Below the pieces are notes generated by a model. It was not told the DNA's origin, made no database searches, and saw only the letters and a program-made list of their open reading frames with translations. Both the position numbers and the translations under genes were made by a program. Source: an uncultured Flavobacteriales bacterium (GTDB taxonomy: Bacteria; Bacteroidota; Bacteroidia; Flavobacteriales_G; Salibacteraceae). From it: 64,000 nt of DNA. The stretch lies in assembly GCA_937121175.1 (NCBI GenBank), contig CAKZKD010000018.1, positions 88,652 to 152,651 of the forward strand. Direction: 5' to 3'. Positions 1 to 9,822 of this stretch are shown here, piece after piece (position 1 is the stretch's first letter; the number at the start of each line of letters is the position of its first letter).

Positions 1-286
1 CTCGAATCACGTACCCAACCTCACCCGTTTCATTTTCAAACCCTCTGTAAAAACCTATCGTACCAATCAACTCTTCGTTAAAATACATTCCCCAGGTAAT
101 ACCAAAGAAATTGTTGTACTGGTTTTTAATTAGGGTCAGCAATTCAATGGCTTCTTCTCTAGTTCTAGCCTTATCATTGAAAGAAGTTATTTCAACGAAA
201 TGGTCGAGATTAACATCTTCTACTTGAGAAAGTGTTAATCGTTGAGAAACCAGTCTAGGAAAGGGATACAATAATTCTAAATTCAA
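1..286 (-). CDS. GNAT family N-acetyltransferase, C-terminally truncated by window edge
   Basis: Reverse-strand reading from a TTG at 286 gives LNLELLYPFPRLVSQRLTLSQVEDVNLDHFVEI...NNFFGITWGMYFNEELIGTIGFYRGFENETGEVGYVIR, a GNAT-type pattern; not in ORF track because it runs off the window. Confidence 0.7.
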   Translation of the reverse strand, partial: MNLELLYPFPRLVSQRLTLSQVEDVNLDHFVEITSFNDKARTREEAIELLTLIKNQYNNFFGITWGMYFNEELIGTIGFYRGFENETGEVGYVIR

Positions 287-292
287 CTAAAC

Positions 293-502
293 TTATTTTC
301 TAACACGTGCTAAAAGTGAATAAACCAAACCTATCCAAGGAGTTCCATGCAGAAGCACATCGAACCAATCCATTAGTGCCATTCCTTCTGCTCCTCCTAC
401 AATCCATTTTAGTTTGCCCCAAATATGAGGTTCGGGGAAGAAAGGTGCTAACCCCAATGTCAAACACAAAATTCCCCACGTTTTCCAGCTTTTAAAATCC
501 AT
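293..502 (-). CDS. small conserved membrane protein (69 aa)
   Basis: ORF MDFKSWKTWGILCLTLGLAPFFPEPHIWGKLKWIVGGAEGMALMDWFDVLLHGTPW...; hydrophobic, immediately upstream of the GNAT gene in the same direction. Confidence 0.65.
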   Translation of the reverse strand: MDFKSWKTWGILCLTLGLAPFFPEPHIWGKLKWIVGGAEGMALMDWFDVLLHGTPWIGLVYSLLARVRK

Positions 503-622
503 AGAACAAAGGGAATCAAATAATTGGCAAGTTCAAGTAACCTTAGTCACCTAATTTACAAATATCAACTTTTACATCTATCTCATTCAAATAATGCTAA
601 TCTTTGAAGAAACACGCGTTAA

Positions 623-1753
623 ATGGAAAACAAATACCCCAGAAGAAGTTTTTTAGAGAAAATGTCACTCTTTACATCTTCAATATTCGCTTTACCTTTA
701 TTAGGTCTTTCTAAATCAGAATCAATTCCAAACTCAACCAAGCCCCCAATTAAAAAAATAAAGCCATTAGGGTTTCAGTGGGAAACTTCTGACCCATTTC
801 TGTTTTGTGTGCATCACGAAGACAAATATCCAAAAGGAAATGGGCAAATGGGTCCTCAATCCTCATTAGAAGGACGACACCTTGGTCAAGATTTTATTTT
901 GAAAGACGGCTGGAGAATGTACCATGGTGAGAAAGTTCCAGGGTTTCCGGGTCATCCACATCGAGGATTTGAAACCATTACCGTAGTTCGTAAAGGTATA
1001 GTTGACCACGCCGATTCTCTGGGCGCAGCAGGAAGGTACGGAAACGGTGATGTGCAATGGATGACTGCTGGGAAAGGTGTTCAGCATTCAGAGATGTTTC
1101 CGCTGCTTTATCAGGATAAAGAAAACCACATGGAGCTGTTTCAAATTTGGTTGAATTTACCACGAAAAAGTAAAATGGTTCCTGCAAATTTCACCATGTT
1201 TTGGGGAGATAAAATTCCAAAAAAATCGATTTCCGATTCAGCCGGAAATAAAACCGAAATAGAAATTATAGCTGGTGCAATTAGCAACGAAAAGTTGCCT
1301 GATCCTCCACCCGATTCTTGGGCAAATGAACAAAGTAACAATGTGGCAATCTGGAACATACAAATGGAGCCGAACGCTGAATGGAATATGCCAAAAACAG
1401 CCTTTGGAACCAACAGAACATTGTATTTCTACGAAGGAAAAGGGTTAACCATAGAAGGAACGGAAATACCGGAATATCATGCTGCCGAAGTTGAACCTGA
1501 TCTGACTCTCAAATTAGTTAGTGGTTCATCAGGAGCAAAAATTTTGGTACTTCAAGGCAAACCAATTAATGAGCCTGTTGTACAACACGGACCATTTGTA
1601 ATGAATACACGGGAGGAAATAGCTCAGGCATTTCAGGATTATCAACGCACTCAATTTGGAGGCTGGCCTTGGTCAAGAAGAGACCAAGTGCATGATAAAT
1701 CAAAAGGTCGATTTGCTAAATACGTTGATGGTTCACTAGAGGAAAAGGGGTGA
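623..1753 (+). CDS. pirin family protein with twin-arginine-like N-terminus
   Basis: GFPGHPHRGFETITVVRKGIVDHADSLGAAGRYGNGDVQWMTAGKGVQHSEM is the pirin cupin signature; N-terminus PRRSFLEKMSLFTSSIFALPLLGL. Confidence 0.9.
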   Translation: MENKYPRRSFLEKMSLFTSSIFALPLLGLSKSESIPNSTKPPIKKIKPLGFQWETSDPFLFCVHHEDKYPKGNGQMGPQSSLEGRHLGQDFILKDGWRMYHGEKVPGFPGHPHRGFETITVVRKGIVDHADSLGAAGRYGNGDVQWMTAGKGVQHSEMFPLLYQDKENHMELFQIWLNLPRKSKMVPANFTMFWGDKIPKKSISDSAGNKTEIEIIAGAISNEKLPDPPPDSWANEQSNNVAIWNIQMEPNAEWNMPKTAFGTNRTLYFYEGKGLTIEGTEIPEYHAAEVEPDLTLKLVSGSSGAKILVLQGKPINEPVVQHGPFVMNTREEIAQAFQDYQRTQFGGWPWSRRDQVHDKSKGRFAKYVDGSLEEKG

Positions 1754-1791
1754 ATTGCTTACCGAGTAAATTTTATTTTTCGTTCACTATC

Positions 1792-1818
1792 CGTCATTCT
1801 GAACTTGTTTCAGCATCT
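1792..1818. repeat. short intergenic palindromic repeat (cgtcattctgaacttgtttcagcatct)
   Basis: Imperfect palindrome ctgaa-cttgt-ttcag; shares the cgtcatt end with the element at 7647-7710. Confidence 0.45.
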
Positions 1819-1901
1819 ATATTATTACAAGTTGCAACTATTCACCAGCCGAAAAAAAGTATAAAATAATATTGAAGTTATAGAGTGGTAGCGTTCAAAG
1901 A

Positions 1902-3392
1902 TTAATTCCTTACTATAATCTCTTCCAACATCTTCTTTATCTGATGTTTAGTTGAAGCAGCTGAACCTGCATAATTATTTATGATGATACTGAACGAACA
2001 CTGTTTTCCAGACTTGGTTTCGAGGTAACCTGCGTAGCTGCGTACTCGCTCCATGTAACCACTTTTAGCTTTTATTTTTCCAGCTGCCGAACTACCAGTA
2101 AACATTCGTTTTAAGGTTCCTGATTCTCCGGCAACTGAGAGTGAATTTTCAAATACCGTAGAATTTTCAGCTGTTTTCATGTACTGTAGCAAGTCAACCA
2201 GTTGTTCAGGAGTTAAGACATTAAATCGCGATAGCCCACTTCCATCCACCAATTGCATTCCCTTGGTATCGATTTTCATTTCTTCCATGGCTTTTTTCAC
2301 GTTTTTAGCTGCCAATTCAATCGACAAGAGTTCACCCCGTTTATCGCAATTCCAAAGTGCTACGTGCTCCGCATATAAATTGATGCTGTGTTGGTTGGTC
2401 AACCGAATAATTTCTGAAAGCTTAGGACTCTTGTGACTATAAATCATTGCTTTGGTTGATAAGGAGTAGGCAATGTCCAATTCTTGGTAATTTACTTTTA
2501 CTTCGTTTTTGTTCAATGCAGAAGTCAACCAATTTGCAGCCACCTTTTCTGGGTTTGAAATAGCACCTTTGATTTTAAATTCATCTCTTGCTTTTGGAAT
2601 GGTGCCTTGGATGTATCGCCGTGCTCCGTCTGAATTTCCGAAAATGTAGGCGTTATCTGAATTACCTGCTGCTGCAGTTACCTGGCAATCAAAATCGAGG
2701 TCATTCATTTCAGGATATATCCGTTTCACAGTACACAATTTTCCAATTTCATAAGGGGATTCTAATATCAAGGTATATTGGTTTTCGTGAAAGGATAACC
2801 CGCTTGGAACTGCACCGTAATAATTACCTAAGTCTTCCCAAATCCAAGTTCTTGGCGTGGTATATTTTGGGAATTTGGAAACGTCAACCCTTACCCTTCC
2901 AGTAACCGAGGTTATTCCCGCTCCTTTAATTGCAGCTAACCAAATTTTTGCCAATGAATGTAAGCCACCAAAACGCTCAGAGCCTAGTGTTGGATCTGCC
3001 CCACCTTCGATCCATATATCACCATTCAGTATTCCGTTTGCATCAATTTCTCCTGTGTACCAAAGTTTAGTTTCGAATTGAAAATCCGGACCCAATTTTT
3101 CTAAAATTGCGGCAGTTGTCAGTAGTTTTTGAGTTGAGGCAGGAACCAATGATTTTTTAGAATTGTATTCCAGAAGTTGATTTCCATGCTCATCCTCAAC
3201 TAGAATTCCAATAGTTGCTGGTTGTAAATTTTCATGATTTAACCAATTCTGGAAATATTGGTTAAAGTCAGTAACAGGTTGTTTAGACTCTTGGCCAACA
3301 CAACTGAAAACAATCAGTAGAACTATAAGCAGGACACTATTTCTGGTAGGAATCAATTTGCTTTTTGAAAAGGAAAAATGTTCAAATAGCAT
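1902..3392 (-). CDS. dacB: D-alanyl-D-alanine carboxypeptidase/endopeptidase (PBP4 family, S13), probable lipoprotein
   Basis: SxxK motif PASTQKLLTTAA, SxN-like and KSG (AKSGYMERVRSYAGYL) motifs; N-terminal LLIVFSC lipobox-like segment. Confidence 0.88.
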   Translation of the reverse strand: MLFEHFSFSKSKLIPTRNSVLLIVLLIVFSCVGQESKQPVTDFNQYFQNWLNHENLQPATIGILVEDEHGNQLLEYNSKKSLVPASTQKLLTTAAILEKLGPDFQFETKLWYTGEIDANGILNGDIWIEGGADPTLGSERFGGLHSLAKIWLAAIKGAGITSVTGRVRVDVSKFPKYTTPRTWIWEDLGNYYGAVPSGLSFHENQYTLILESPYEIGKLCTVKRIYPEMNDLDFDCQVTAAAGNSDNAYIFGNSDGARRYIQGTIPKARDEFKIKGAISNPEKVAANWLTSALNKNEVKVNYQELDIAYSLSTKAMIYSHKSPKLSEIIRLTNQHSINLYAEHVALWNCDKRGELLSIELAAKNVKKAMEEMKIDTKGMQLVDGSGLSRFNVLTPEQLVDLLQYMKTAENSTVFENSLSVAGESGTLKRMFTGSSAAGKIKAKSGYMERVRSYAGYLETKSGKQCSFSIIINNYAGSAASTKHQIKKMLEEIIVRN

Positions 3393-3748
3393 TCTTTTTT
3401 ATTTCCCAATAAAACACACAACTCACGCTCCTCCTCTACTTTATCGTAATTAAAAATAACAATTTGATGCGGCCCTGTTTCTTGCAAAATCTCCCAAATA
3501 ACTACTTGACTTGACTTTGAATCGTTGGCATATATAATGTTCTCCGGATTCAGTTTTAGCTTTGACTCTACCCCTTTTTCCATCATTTTTACCGAACCAA
3601 CAAGTAAGTCGATGCTCAATAATACTGGAGTGTCTAACTGCTCCATTTCACCGTTTTTAGTAATCTCCCTTGAATAGTATTCGTACTTCTGAGCGATTGA
3701 ATTAAATGCGAAAAAGGAAAGCGAACAGAGTATAAATAGTTTTTTCAT
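3353..3748 (-). CDS. hypothetical secreted protein
   Basis: Signal peptide MKKLFILCSLSFFAFNSIAQ; start moved from 3769 to the MKKLF methionine, consistent with the upstream promoter-like motif. Confidence 0.7.
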   Translation of the reverse strand: MKKLFILCSLSFFAFNSIAQKYEYYSREITKNGEMEQLDTPVLLSIDLLVGSVKMMEKGVESKLKLNPENIIYANDSKSSQVVIWEILQETGPHQIVIFNYDKVEEERELCVLLGNKKECYLNIFPFQKAN

Positions 3749-3766
3749 AGATAACAAATTGAGCCT

Positions 3767-3794
3767 CAAAGCTACAATCCGAGAAGGTAATCAA
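3767..3794 (-). promoter_or_regulatory. Bacteroidota-type promoter (TTG-N17-TAGCTTTG)
   Basis: Reverse strand: ttg-attaccttctcggattg-tagctttg, matching TTG-N17-23-TAnnTTTG, about 20 nt upstream of the 3748 start. Confidence 0.6.
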
Positions 3795-3855
3795 TCACTG
3801 AATTGATTGGAGTTATTCAGAACGAAACGTTACTAACTGAATCGTATTGACAATG

Positions 3856-4143
3856 CTACATCGCCATGCACCCTTCAATCTTCATTGCCTCCTCATACTT
3901 GAGAATTATTGAATCAGTATCGAGCATCATTTCTTTTACAGAAAAACTTGCATACTTTCCATTCTTAGACATACGCAAATTTACCTGCGCCTCACTTCCA
4001 AAAACTGATTCCAATCGAGCAATTGAGCGATTATCGCCTGGAACGATGAACTTAAAAAAATACACTTTTGGGTAATTTCCTTCTGCGTCCAATTTGACTC
4101 TTAACGAATCCCAATCGCCTTTTTTGTCATTTGTATTTTCCAT
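3856..4143 (-). CDS. DUF493 family protein
   Basis: WDSLRVKLDAEGNYPKVYFFKFIVPGDNRSIARLESVF...NGKYASFSVKEMM pattern of YbeD/DUF493. Confidence 0.8.
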   Translation of the reverse strand: MENTNDKKGDWDSLRVKLDAEGNYPKVYFFKFIVPGDNRSIARLESVFGSEAQVNLRMSKNGKYASFSVKEMMLDTDSIILKYEEAMKIEGCMAM

Positions 4144-4197
4144 TGCTGTAATCGCGTATTATTTTCCGAGCAAAGGTGTTACTTTCGAGCTTCAAAA

Positions 4198-6078
4198 ATG
4201 GTGTTCATGGCTAAAAAACAGTTAAGTATAGTATCGGTATTTGTAGTTCTAATCTCTTCTGCATTTGCGCAAAATGGGTATTGGCAGCAACGTGCAGAAT
4301 ATAAGATGGAAGTTGAGTTGAATACAGATAACCATCAAATGAACGGTACGCAGGAATTGAAGTACTACAACAACAGTCCTGATACTCTAAAAAAGGTGTA
4401 TTACCATTTGTATTTCAATGCCTTTCAACCCGGAAGTATGATGGATGCGCGTTCGCGAACCATTCAAGACCCTGACCCGCGAGTTGAGGCCAGAATTGTA
4501 AGCCTGAAAACAAATGAAATTGGATACCAACGTATCAATGAGCTAGAACAAGATGGAAACGCTGTAAAATGGAGTATTAATCAAACCTTGCTTACCGTAG
4601 AATTAGCAACTCCTCTTCTACCCGGCAAATTCACCAACTTTTCAATGGATTTTGAATCTCAAGTTCCGGTGCAAATTCGTCGTTCTGGAAGAAATAATGC
4701 AGAAGGTATTGCATACAGCATGACTCAGTGGTACCCGAAACTAGCCGAATACGACAAAGACGGTTGGATGACTGACCCATATATCGGAAGAGAATTTCAC
4801 GGAGTTTGGAGTGATTTTGATGTAAAAATTACAATTGACTCGTCCTTTACGATTGGTGGTTCAGGTTATTTGCAAAACCCGGAACAAATTGGTCACGGCT
4901 ACATAGAGGAAAGTAAAGTGAAACGACTCGATTCTAAAAAACTGACTTGGCACTTTATTGCTCCTAAAGTTCATGACTTTGCTTGGGCTGCTGACCCAGA
5001 TTACGTGCACGACATTCGAACAACAGCTTGGGGACTAGAATTACACTTTTTATACAAAAACGACTCTTCAATAGCCAATAACTGGCAAAAATTACAAGGC
5101 TACACCGAAGCTAATTTCAGTATTGTAAATGATGTATTTGGTGAATATCCTTACAAGCAATACTCTGTTATTCAGGGCGGAGATGGCGGTATGGAATACC
5201 CAATGGCCACATTAATTTCAGGTACGGGTTCGTTTGGCGGATTAGTGAGTGTAACGGTTCATGAGTCAATTCACAGTTGGTACTACGGCCTTTTGGCAAC
5301 CAATGAAAACAAATATCCGTGGATGGATGAGGGGTTCACTCAATTTGCTCAGTACTATGTGTTGGATTCTCTATTCAACAGGAATTTGGAAAACCCAGCT
5401 ATTCAGGCTTACAAAAATTATTACCGAATTCTAAAACACCCTGATTATGAGCCTATGACTTCCCATGCCGATTTTTTTCACAGTAATCGTGTGTACGGAA
5501 CCAATGCCTATTATAAAGGAGCTACGTTTCTAAGTCAATTACTTTACATAATGGGCGAAGATCTGTTTTACGAAGCCATGCGAACTTACTATTACACTTG
5601 GCGATTCAAACATCCTACTCCAGATGACTTTAAACGGGTGATGGAAAAAGCCGCTGACATGGACTTAGATTGGTATTTCACCAATTGGATTGCGACTAGC
5701 AAAACCATTGATTACAGTATTTCGGAAGTTACCGAAAGTAAGAAAAACACAGAGGTCGTTATTGAGCGTATTGGACAAATGCCTATGCCAGTTGAGTTGT
5801 TGGTTACTTTGAATGATGGCTCGACTGAACTATATTACATTCCCTTGTTCAACATGCGTGGTAGCAAGTCCTTCAATGAGAATGACAACGCAACAGAATG
5901 CTCAACGTGGCCTTGGACGCACCCCAATTACAAGTTGACTATTCCCCAAAAAAAATCGAAAATAAAATCAATAGAATTAGACCCAAGTATGCGCGTTGCT
6001 GATATTGACAAAAGCAACAACAAGTATCCTTCGGCAAATGGAAGTAAGAAGATTTATTTTGAAGGTTCGGTGAAGTAA
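4198..6078 (+). CDS. M1 family metallopeptidase
   Basis: Signal peptide; zinc motif HESIH...WMDEGFTQF (HExxH-18-E) and GGMEYPM (GxMEN-like). Confidence 0.92.
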   Translation: MVFMAKKQLSIVSVFVVLISSAFAQNGYWQQRAEYKMEVELNTDNHQMNGTQELKYYNNSPDTLKKVYYHLYFNAFQPGSMMDARSRTIQDPDPRVEARIVSLKTNEIGYQRINELEQDGNAVKWSINQTLLTVELATPLLPGKFTNFSMDFESQVPVQIRRSGRNNAEGIAYSMTQWYPKLAEYDKDGWMTDPYIGREFHGVWSDFDVKITIDSSFTIGGSGYLQNPEQIGHGYIEESKVKRLDSKKLTWHFIAPKVHDFAWAADPDYVHDIRTTAWGLELHFLYKNDSSIANNWQKLQGYTEANFSIVNDVFGEYPYKQYSVIQGGDGGMEYPMATLISGTGSFGGLVSVTVHESIHSWYYGLLATNENKYPWMDEGFTQFAQYYVLDSLFNRNLENPAIQAYKNYYRILKHPDYEPMTSHADFFHSNRVYGTNAYYKGATFLSQLLYIMGEDLFYEAMRTYYYTWRFKHPTPDDFKRVMEKAADMDLDWYFTNWIATSKTIDYSISEVTESKKNTEVVIERIGQMPMPVELLVTLNDGSTELYYIPLFNMRGSKSFNENDNATECSTWPWTHPNYKLTIPQKKSKIKSIELDPSMRVADIDKSNNKYPSANGSKKIYFEGSVK

Positions 6079-6086
6079 GAAGATAA

Positions 6087-6605
6087 CTATTTATGAAGAT
6101 GATACACTAAATCATCAACCCATTCCCCTCTTAGTTCAAAAGCCTTCTTTGTGAAGGATTGTTCGGTAAAGTTCAGTTTTTCCAGCATTAGTTTGCTGGC
6201 AATATTTCTTGGGTCAATGGAGGCAGTAAATTCTCTTTTTCCGTATTTCGAATACAACTCTTCAATAACAGCGTTCAAACTCTCTTGCGCAAATCCCTTT
6301 CCTTGAAAGTCAGCCGAAATAGTGATTCCTAATTCAACCGAATCCATCTTTTTCGAAAAAAAATGGATGCCGACATCCCCAATTACATTAGAAGAGTTTT
6401 TTTCGAACAAAATCAATTGATACCAGCTACCCGAAACATTAAACTTGCCTGGTAATTTTTCAATAAATGATACAACCTCTTGAAGATTGCACGGAATAAA
6501 TCCTTGGTATTTATTTACCTCAGCATTAGACCGATACGCAAATAATTCAATGGCATCCGTTTTTGCCAATGGCTTAATAATCAATCGCTTGGTTTCTAAC
6601 TGCAT
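6087..6605 (-). CDS. GNAT family N-acetyltransferase (RimJ/RimL-like)
   Basis: ETKRLIIKPLAKTDAIELFAYRS...ELGITISADFQGKGFAQESLNAVIEELY. Confidence 0.88.
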   Translation of the reverse strand: MQLETKRLIIKPLAKTDAIELFAYRSNAEVNKYQGFIPCNLQEVVSFIEKLPGKFNVSGSWYQLILFEKNSSNVIGDVGIHFFSKKMDSVELGITISADFQGKGFAQESLNAVIEELYSKYGKREFTASIDPRNIASKLMLEKLNFTEQSFTKKAFELRGEWVDDLVYHLHK

Positions 6606-6606
6606 T

Positions 6607-7395
6607 TTATTTTTCTGCTACAATAGAAAATACCAAAGGAACTTTATCTCCAAACTGAGTAGCACGGTACTTTTTAGGTGCAATATCCTCCATTTCCGGA
6701 AAGATGGAGTAAGGCGAGTAGTCGTATTCCTGCAGATTTTTCAAACTTAAACCTGCGTTTAGTAATGAGTTTACCGTTTTTCCAATTCCGTGATTCCACG
6801 TTATGGATTTAGTTTTTATTGGGGCATGTTTATCTGCATAACTCCCTTCCTCTTCTTCTACAATTGCCTCTGGGCTGCTGTATTTGTAAATCACTTTTTT
6901 CAAATCATCATCATACATCCAAACAAAAGGGTGAAAGTCAACAAACACAAACTGCCCTTGGGGTTTTAGGTAACGTTGAATTACATCGGCCCATTTATCC
7001 GTATCCGGCAACCAAGTAACAGTTCCATAAGAAGTAAAAACAATGTCAAATTGCTCGTCCAAAATCGCTGGCAAGGAGTATATATCTGAACAGATAAACT
7101 TGGTGTTCACATTCAATTCAGTTGCTAATTCCTGACCCTTCAAAACAGATTGTTCCGAAAAATCCACTCCGGTAACCTCCGCTCCCATTCTACTCAAGGA
7201 AATGGAATCTTGGCCGAAATGACATTGTAAATGCAAAATTTTCTTGCCTGAAACATCGCCTAATAAATCCAATTCGAATTTGTTCAGAGAAGTTTTTCCG
7301 TTCATAAAGCCATACATATCGTAGAAATCCGATGCTAAATGTGGCTCTAGTTTCTCTACCCAACCGGCTTTATTTTCTTCTAAATAGTTTTCCAT
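6607..7395 (-). CDS. class I SAM-dependent methyltransferase
   Basis: Motif I KKILHLQCHFGQDSISLSRMGAEVTGVDFSEQSV. Confidence 0.9.
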   Translation of the reverse strand: MENYLEENKAGWVEKLEPHLASDFYDMYGFMNGKTSLNKFELDLLGDVSGKKILHLQCHFGQDSISLSRMGAEVTGVDFSEQSVLKGQELATELNVNTKFICSDIYSLPAILDEQFDIVFTSYGTVTWLPDTDKWADVIQRYLKPQGQFVFVDFHPFVWMYDDDLKKVIYKYSSPEAIVEEEEGSYADKHAPIKTKSITWNHGIGKTVNSLLNAGLSLKNLQEYDYSPYSIFPEMEDIAPKKYRATQFGDKVPLVFSIVAEK

Positions 7396-7396
7396 T

Positions 7397-7561
7397 TTAT
7401 GCGAAATACTTTACCAGCATAACAATGAGGCAAATTATAAATACTAAAATTGTAATTCGATTCATGCCATGCATTAGCGAAAGGTTAATGTTTTTACCTT
7501 CTTTTCTCTTTTTAAAAAGTGTGGTAATATCCAAATAGTACAGCAATCGTTTCCAAAACAT
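7397..7561 (-). CDS. small single-TM protein (54 aa), DUF6728-like
   Basis: Reverse-strand translation MFWKRLLYYLDITTLFKKRKEGKNINLSLMHGMNRITILVFIICLIVMLVKYFA; below the ORF-track size cutoff; resembles a Bacteroidota small protein with an LxxMHGxN motif preceding a TM helix. Confidence 0.65.
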   Translation of the reverse strand: MFWKRLLYYLDITTLFKKRKEGKNINLSLMHGMNRITILVFIICLIVMLVKYFA

Positions 7562-7646
7562 AGCCTACGAATGTAAAGATTATTAAAAGCGTTTTTCTAG
7601 ATGGGGTTGTAGAATAATTTGTGGTTTACGTTAACCCACGAAACAT

Positions 7647-7710
7647 CGTCATTGTAGCGAACTCGGGAATCTAAAGCATTCTATAGATTCCTGCCTAAGC
7701 AGGAATGACG
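7647..7710. repeat. intergenic inverted-repeat element with cgtcatt...aatgacg termini
   Basis: cgtcattgtagcgaactcgggaatcta...tagattcctgcctaagcaggaatgacg; complementary ends plus inner palindrome cctgcctaagcagg. Confidence 0.55.
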
Positions 7711-7793
7711 TACTTCCAACAATATTATACAACAACGCGTTTTCCTTACGATTTCAAATCAATTCAACTCTCGTTTTCAACTAGATTTGTTAC

Positions 7794-9815
7794 ATGAATT
7801 TTGAGCTTATTTCTCCATTTGAACCCACAGGCGACCAACCCGAAGCCATTAAATCTTTAGTCGCGGGAATTCACCAAGGAGAAGAGTTTCAAACTCTTTT
7901 GGGCGTTACAGGCTCTGGAAAGACATTCACTATAGCTAATGTTGTCAAAGAGATTAACCGACCTACCTTGGTGCTTAGTCACAACAAAACCTTAGCAGCT
8001 CAATTGTATGGCGAGTTCAAGCAGTTTTTTCCAGACAATGCAGTTGAATATTTTGTGAGTTACTATGATTATTATCAGCCGGAAGCATACATCCCCGTTA
8101 CTGATACCTTCATTGAAAAAGACATGAGTATCAACGAAGAAATTGAAAAGCTTCGTTTAAGTGCCACATCCTCCCTTTTGAGTGGAAGAAAAGATGTACT
8201 TGTAGTTGCTTCTGTTTCTTGTATTTACGGTATTGGAAATCCGACTGAATTCAATAAAAACCTAATCACAATTGAAGTAGGAACTGTAATTTCAAGAAAT
8301 AAGTTATTAGGTCAATTCGTTGATTGTCTGTACTCTAGAACCACTGAAGAATTTAAAAGAGGCAACTTTAGGGTAGTTGGAGATACGGTTGACATTTTTC
8401 CAGCTTACGCAGATTTTGCCGTACGTATTCTGTTTTGGGGCGATGAAATTGAATCGATTGAAACCTTCAACCCAGAACATGGTACAACCATTACCACTGT
8501 TGAGTCTATAAATATTTATCCTGCCAATATATTCATTACTTCAAAGGATACGCTAAACAATAGTATGAAGCAAATCCAAGACGATTTGTTAGAACATATT
8601 GATTTTTTTAAAGACAATGGAAAACATTTAGAAGCAAAGCGTATTGATGACAGAGTCAATTACGACTTAGAAATGATGCGTGAATTGGGTTATTGTTCGG
8701 GTATCGAAAACTACTCAAGATACTTGGACCAACGTGCTCCTGGAACTCGCCCTTTCTGCTTATTGGATTATTTTCCAGATGATTATTTAATGGTTATTGA
8801 TGAAAGTCATCAAACTATTCCGCAAGTAAAAGCTATGTATGGAGGTGACAGAAGTCGGAAAATTAATCTGGTTGAATACGGATTCCGTTTGCCAGCTGCA
8901 ATGGACAATAGGCCATTGAAGTTTGAAGAATTTGAGACGTTGATGAACCAAACCATATTTGTTAGTGCAACTCCAGCAGACTTTGAATTGGAAAGAACTG
9001 GAGGTGTAATTGTAGAGCAAGTCATTCGACCGACTGGACTATTGGACCCAATAATTGATGTTCGACCTTGTATTAATCAAGTAGATGATTTGTTAGAGGA
9101 AGTGCAACTGCGCATTGAACGAAACGAGCGTGTTTTGGTAACTACTTTGACCAAAAGAATGGCGGAGGAATTGACCAAATACATGAATAAACTGGACATA
9201 AAATGTCGTTACATACACAGCGATGTTGATACCATTGAACGTGTTGAGATTCTTCGAGACTTAAGACTTGGAGCATTTGACGTATTGGTGGGGATAAACC
9301 TGTTGAGAGAAGGCCTAGATTTACCTGAAGTTTCTCTGGTTGCCGTGCTAGATGCAGACAAAGAAGGTTTCTTGCGTTCTGCTCGTGCTTTGACGCAAAC
9401 AGCGGGAAGGGCAGCAAGAAATATTGATGGAAGAGTGATTTTCTACGCAGATAAAATTACCGATTCCATGAAAAAAACCATGGACCAAACCGACCACCGA
9501 AGACTCAAACAAACTAGGTATAATGAAGACCACGGTTTAACACCACAGGCGCTCAAAAAATCGAAAGAGCAAATCATTGAACAGTCGGCAATTGCTGGTG
9601 TCGGTCGAAAATTAAGCAAGGCATACATTGAACCCGAAACCACCTCAATTGCAGCTGACCCAGTGGTTAAATACATGTCAAACACCGAAATAGAAAAACA
9701 AATCACCGAGCGTAGAAAAGACATGGAAAAGGCCGCTAAAGAATTGGATTTTATTGAAGCCGCTCGATTTAGAGATGAAATAGCTGATTTAAAAAAACTA
9801 CTCAAAAAACAGTAA
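7794..9815 (+). CDS. uvrB: excinuclease ABC subunit UvrB
   Basis: FEPTGDQPEAIKSLVAGIHQGEEFQTLLGVTGSGKT; C-terminal UVR motif MEKAAKELDFIEAARFRDEI. Confidence 0.98.
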   Translation: MNFELISPFEPTGDQPEAIKSLVAGIHQGEEFQTLLGVTGSGKTFTIANVVKEINRPTLVLSHNKTLAAQLYGEFKQFFPDNAVEYFVSYYDYYQPEAYIPVTDTFIEKDMSINEEIEKLRLSATSSLLSGRKDVLVVASVSCIYGIGNPTEFNKNLITIEVGTVISRNKLLGQFVDCLYSRTTEEFKRGNFRVVGDTVDIFPAYADFAVRILFWGDEIESIETFNPEHGTTITTVESINIYPANIFITSKDTLNNSMKQIQDDLLEHIDFFKDNGKHLEAKRIDDRVNYDLEMMRELGYCSGIENYSRYLDQRAPGTRPFCLLDYFPDDYLMVIDESHQTIPQVKAMYGGDRSRKINLVEYGFRLPAAMDNRPLKFEEFETLMNQTIFVSATPADFELERTGGVIVEQVIRPTGLLDPIIDVRPCINQVDDLLEEVQLRIERNERVLVTTLTKRMAEELTKYMNKLDIKCRYIHSDVDTIERVEILRDLRLGAFDVLVGINLLREGLDLPEVSLVAVLDADKEGFLRSARALTQTAGRAARNIDGRVIFYADKITDSMKKTMDQTDHRRLKQTRYNEDHGLTPQALKKSKEQIIEQSAIAGVGRKLSKAYIEPETTSIAADPVVKYMSNTEIEKQITERRKDMEKAAKELDFIEAARFRDEIADLKKLLKKQ

Positions 9816-9822
9816 GTCATTC

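Noticed and set aside
9443-9820. 125-aa minus-strand ORF
   Set aside because: Antisense to the uvrB 3' end, Ser-rich shadow frame.
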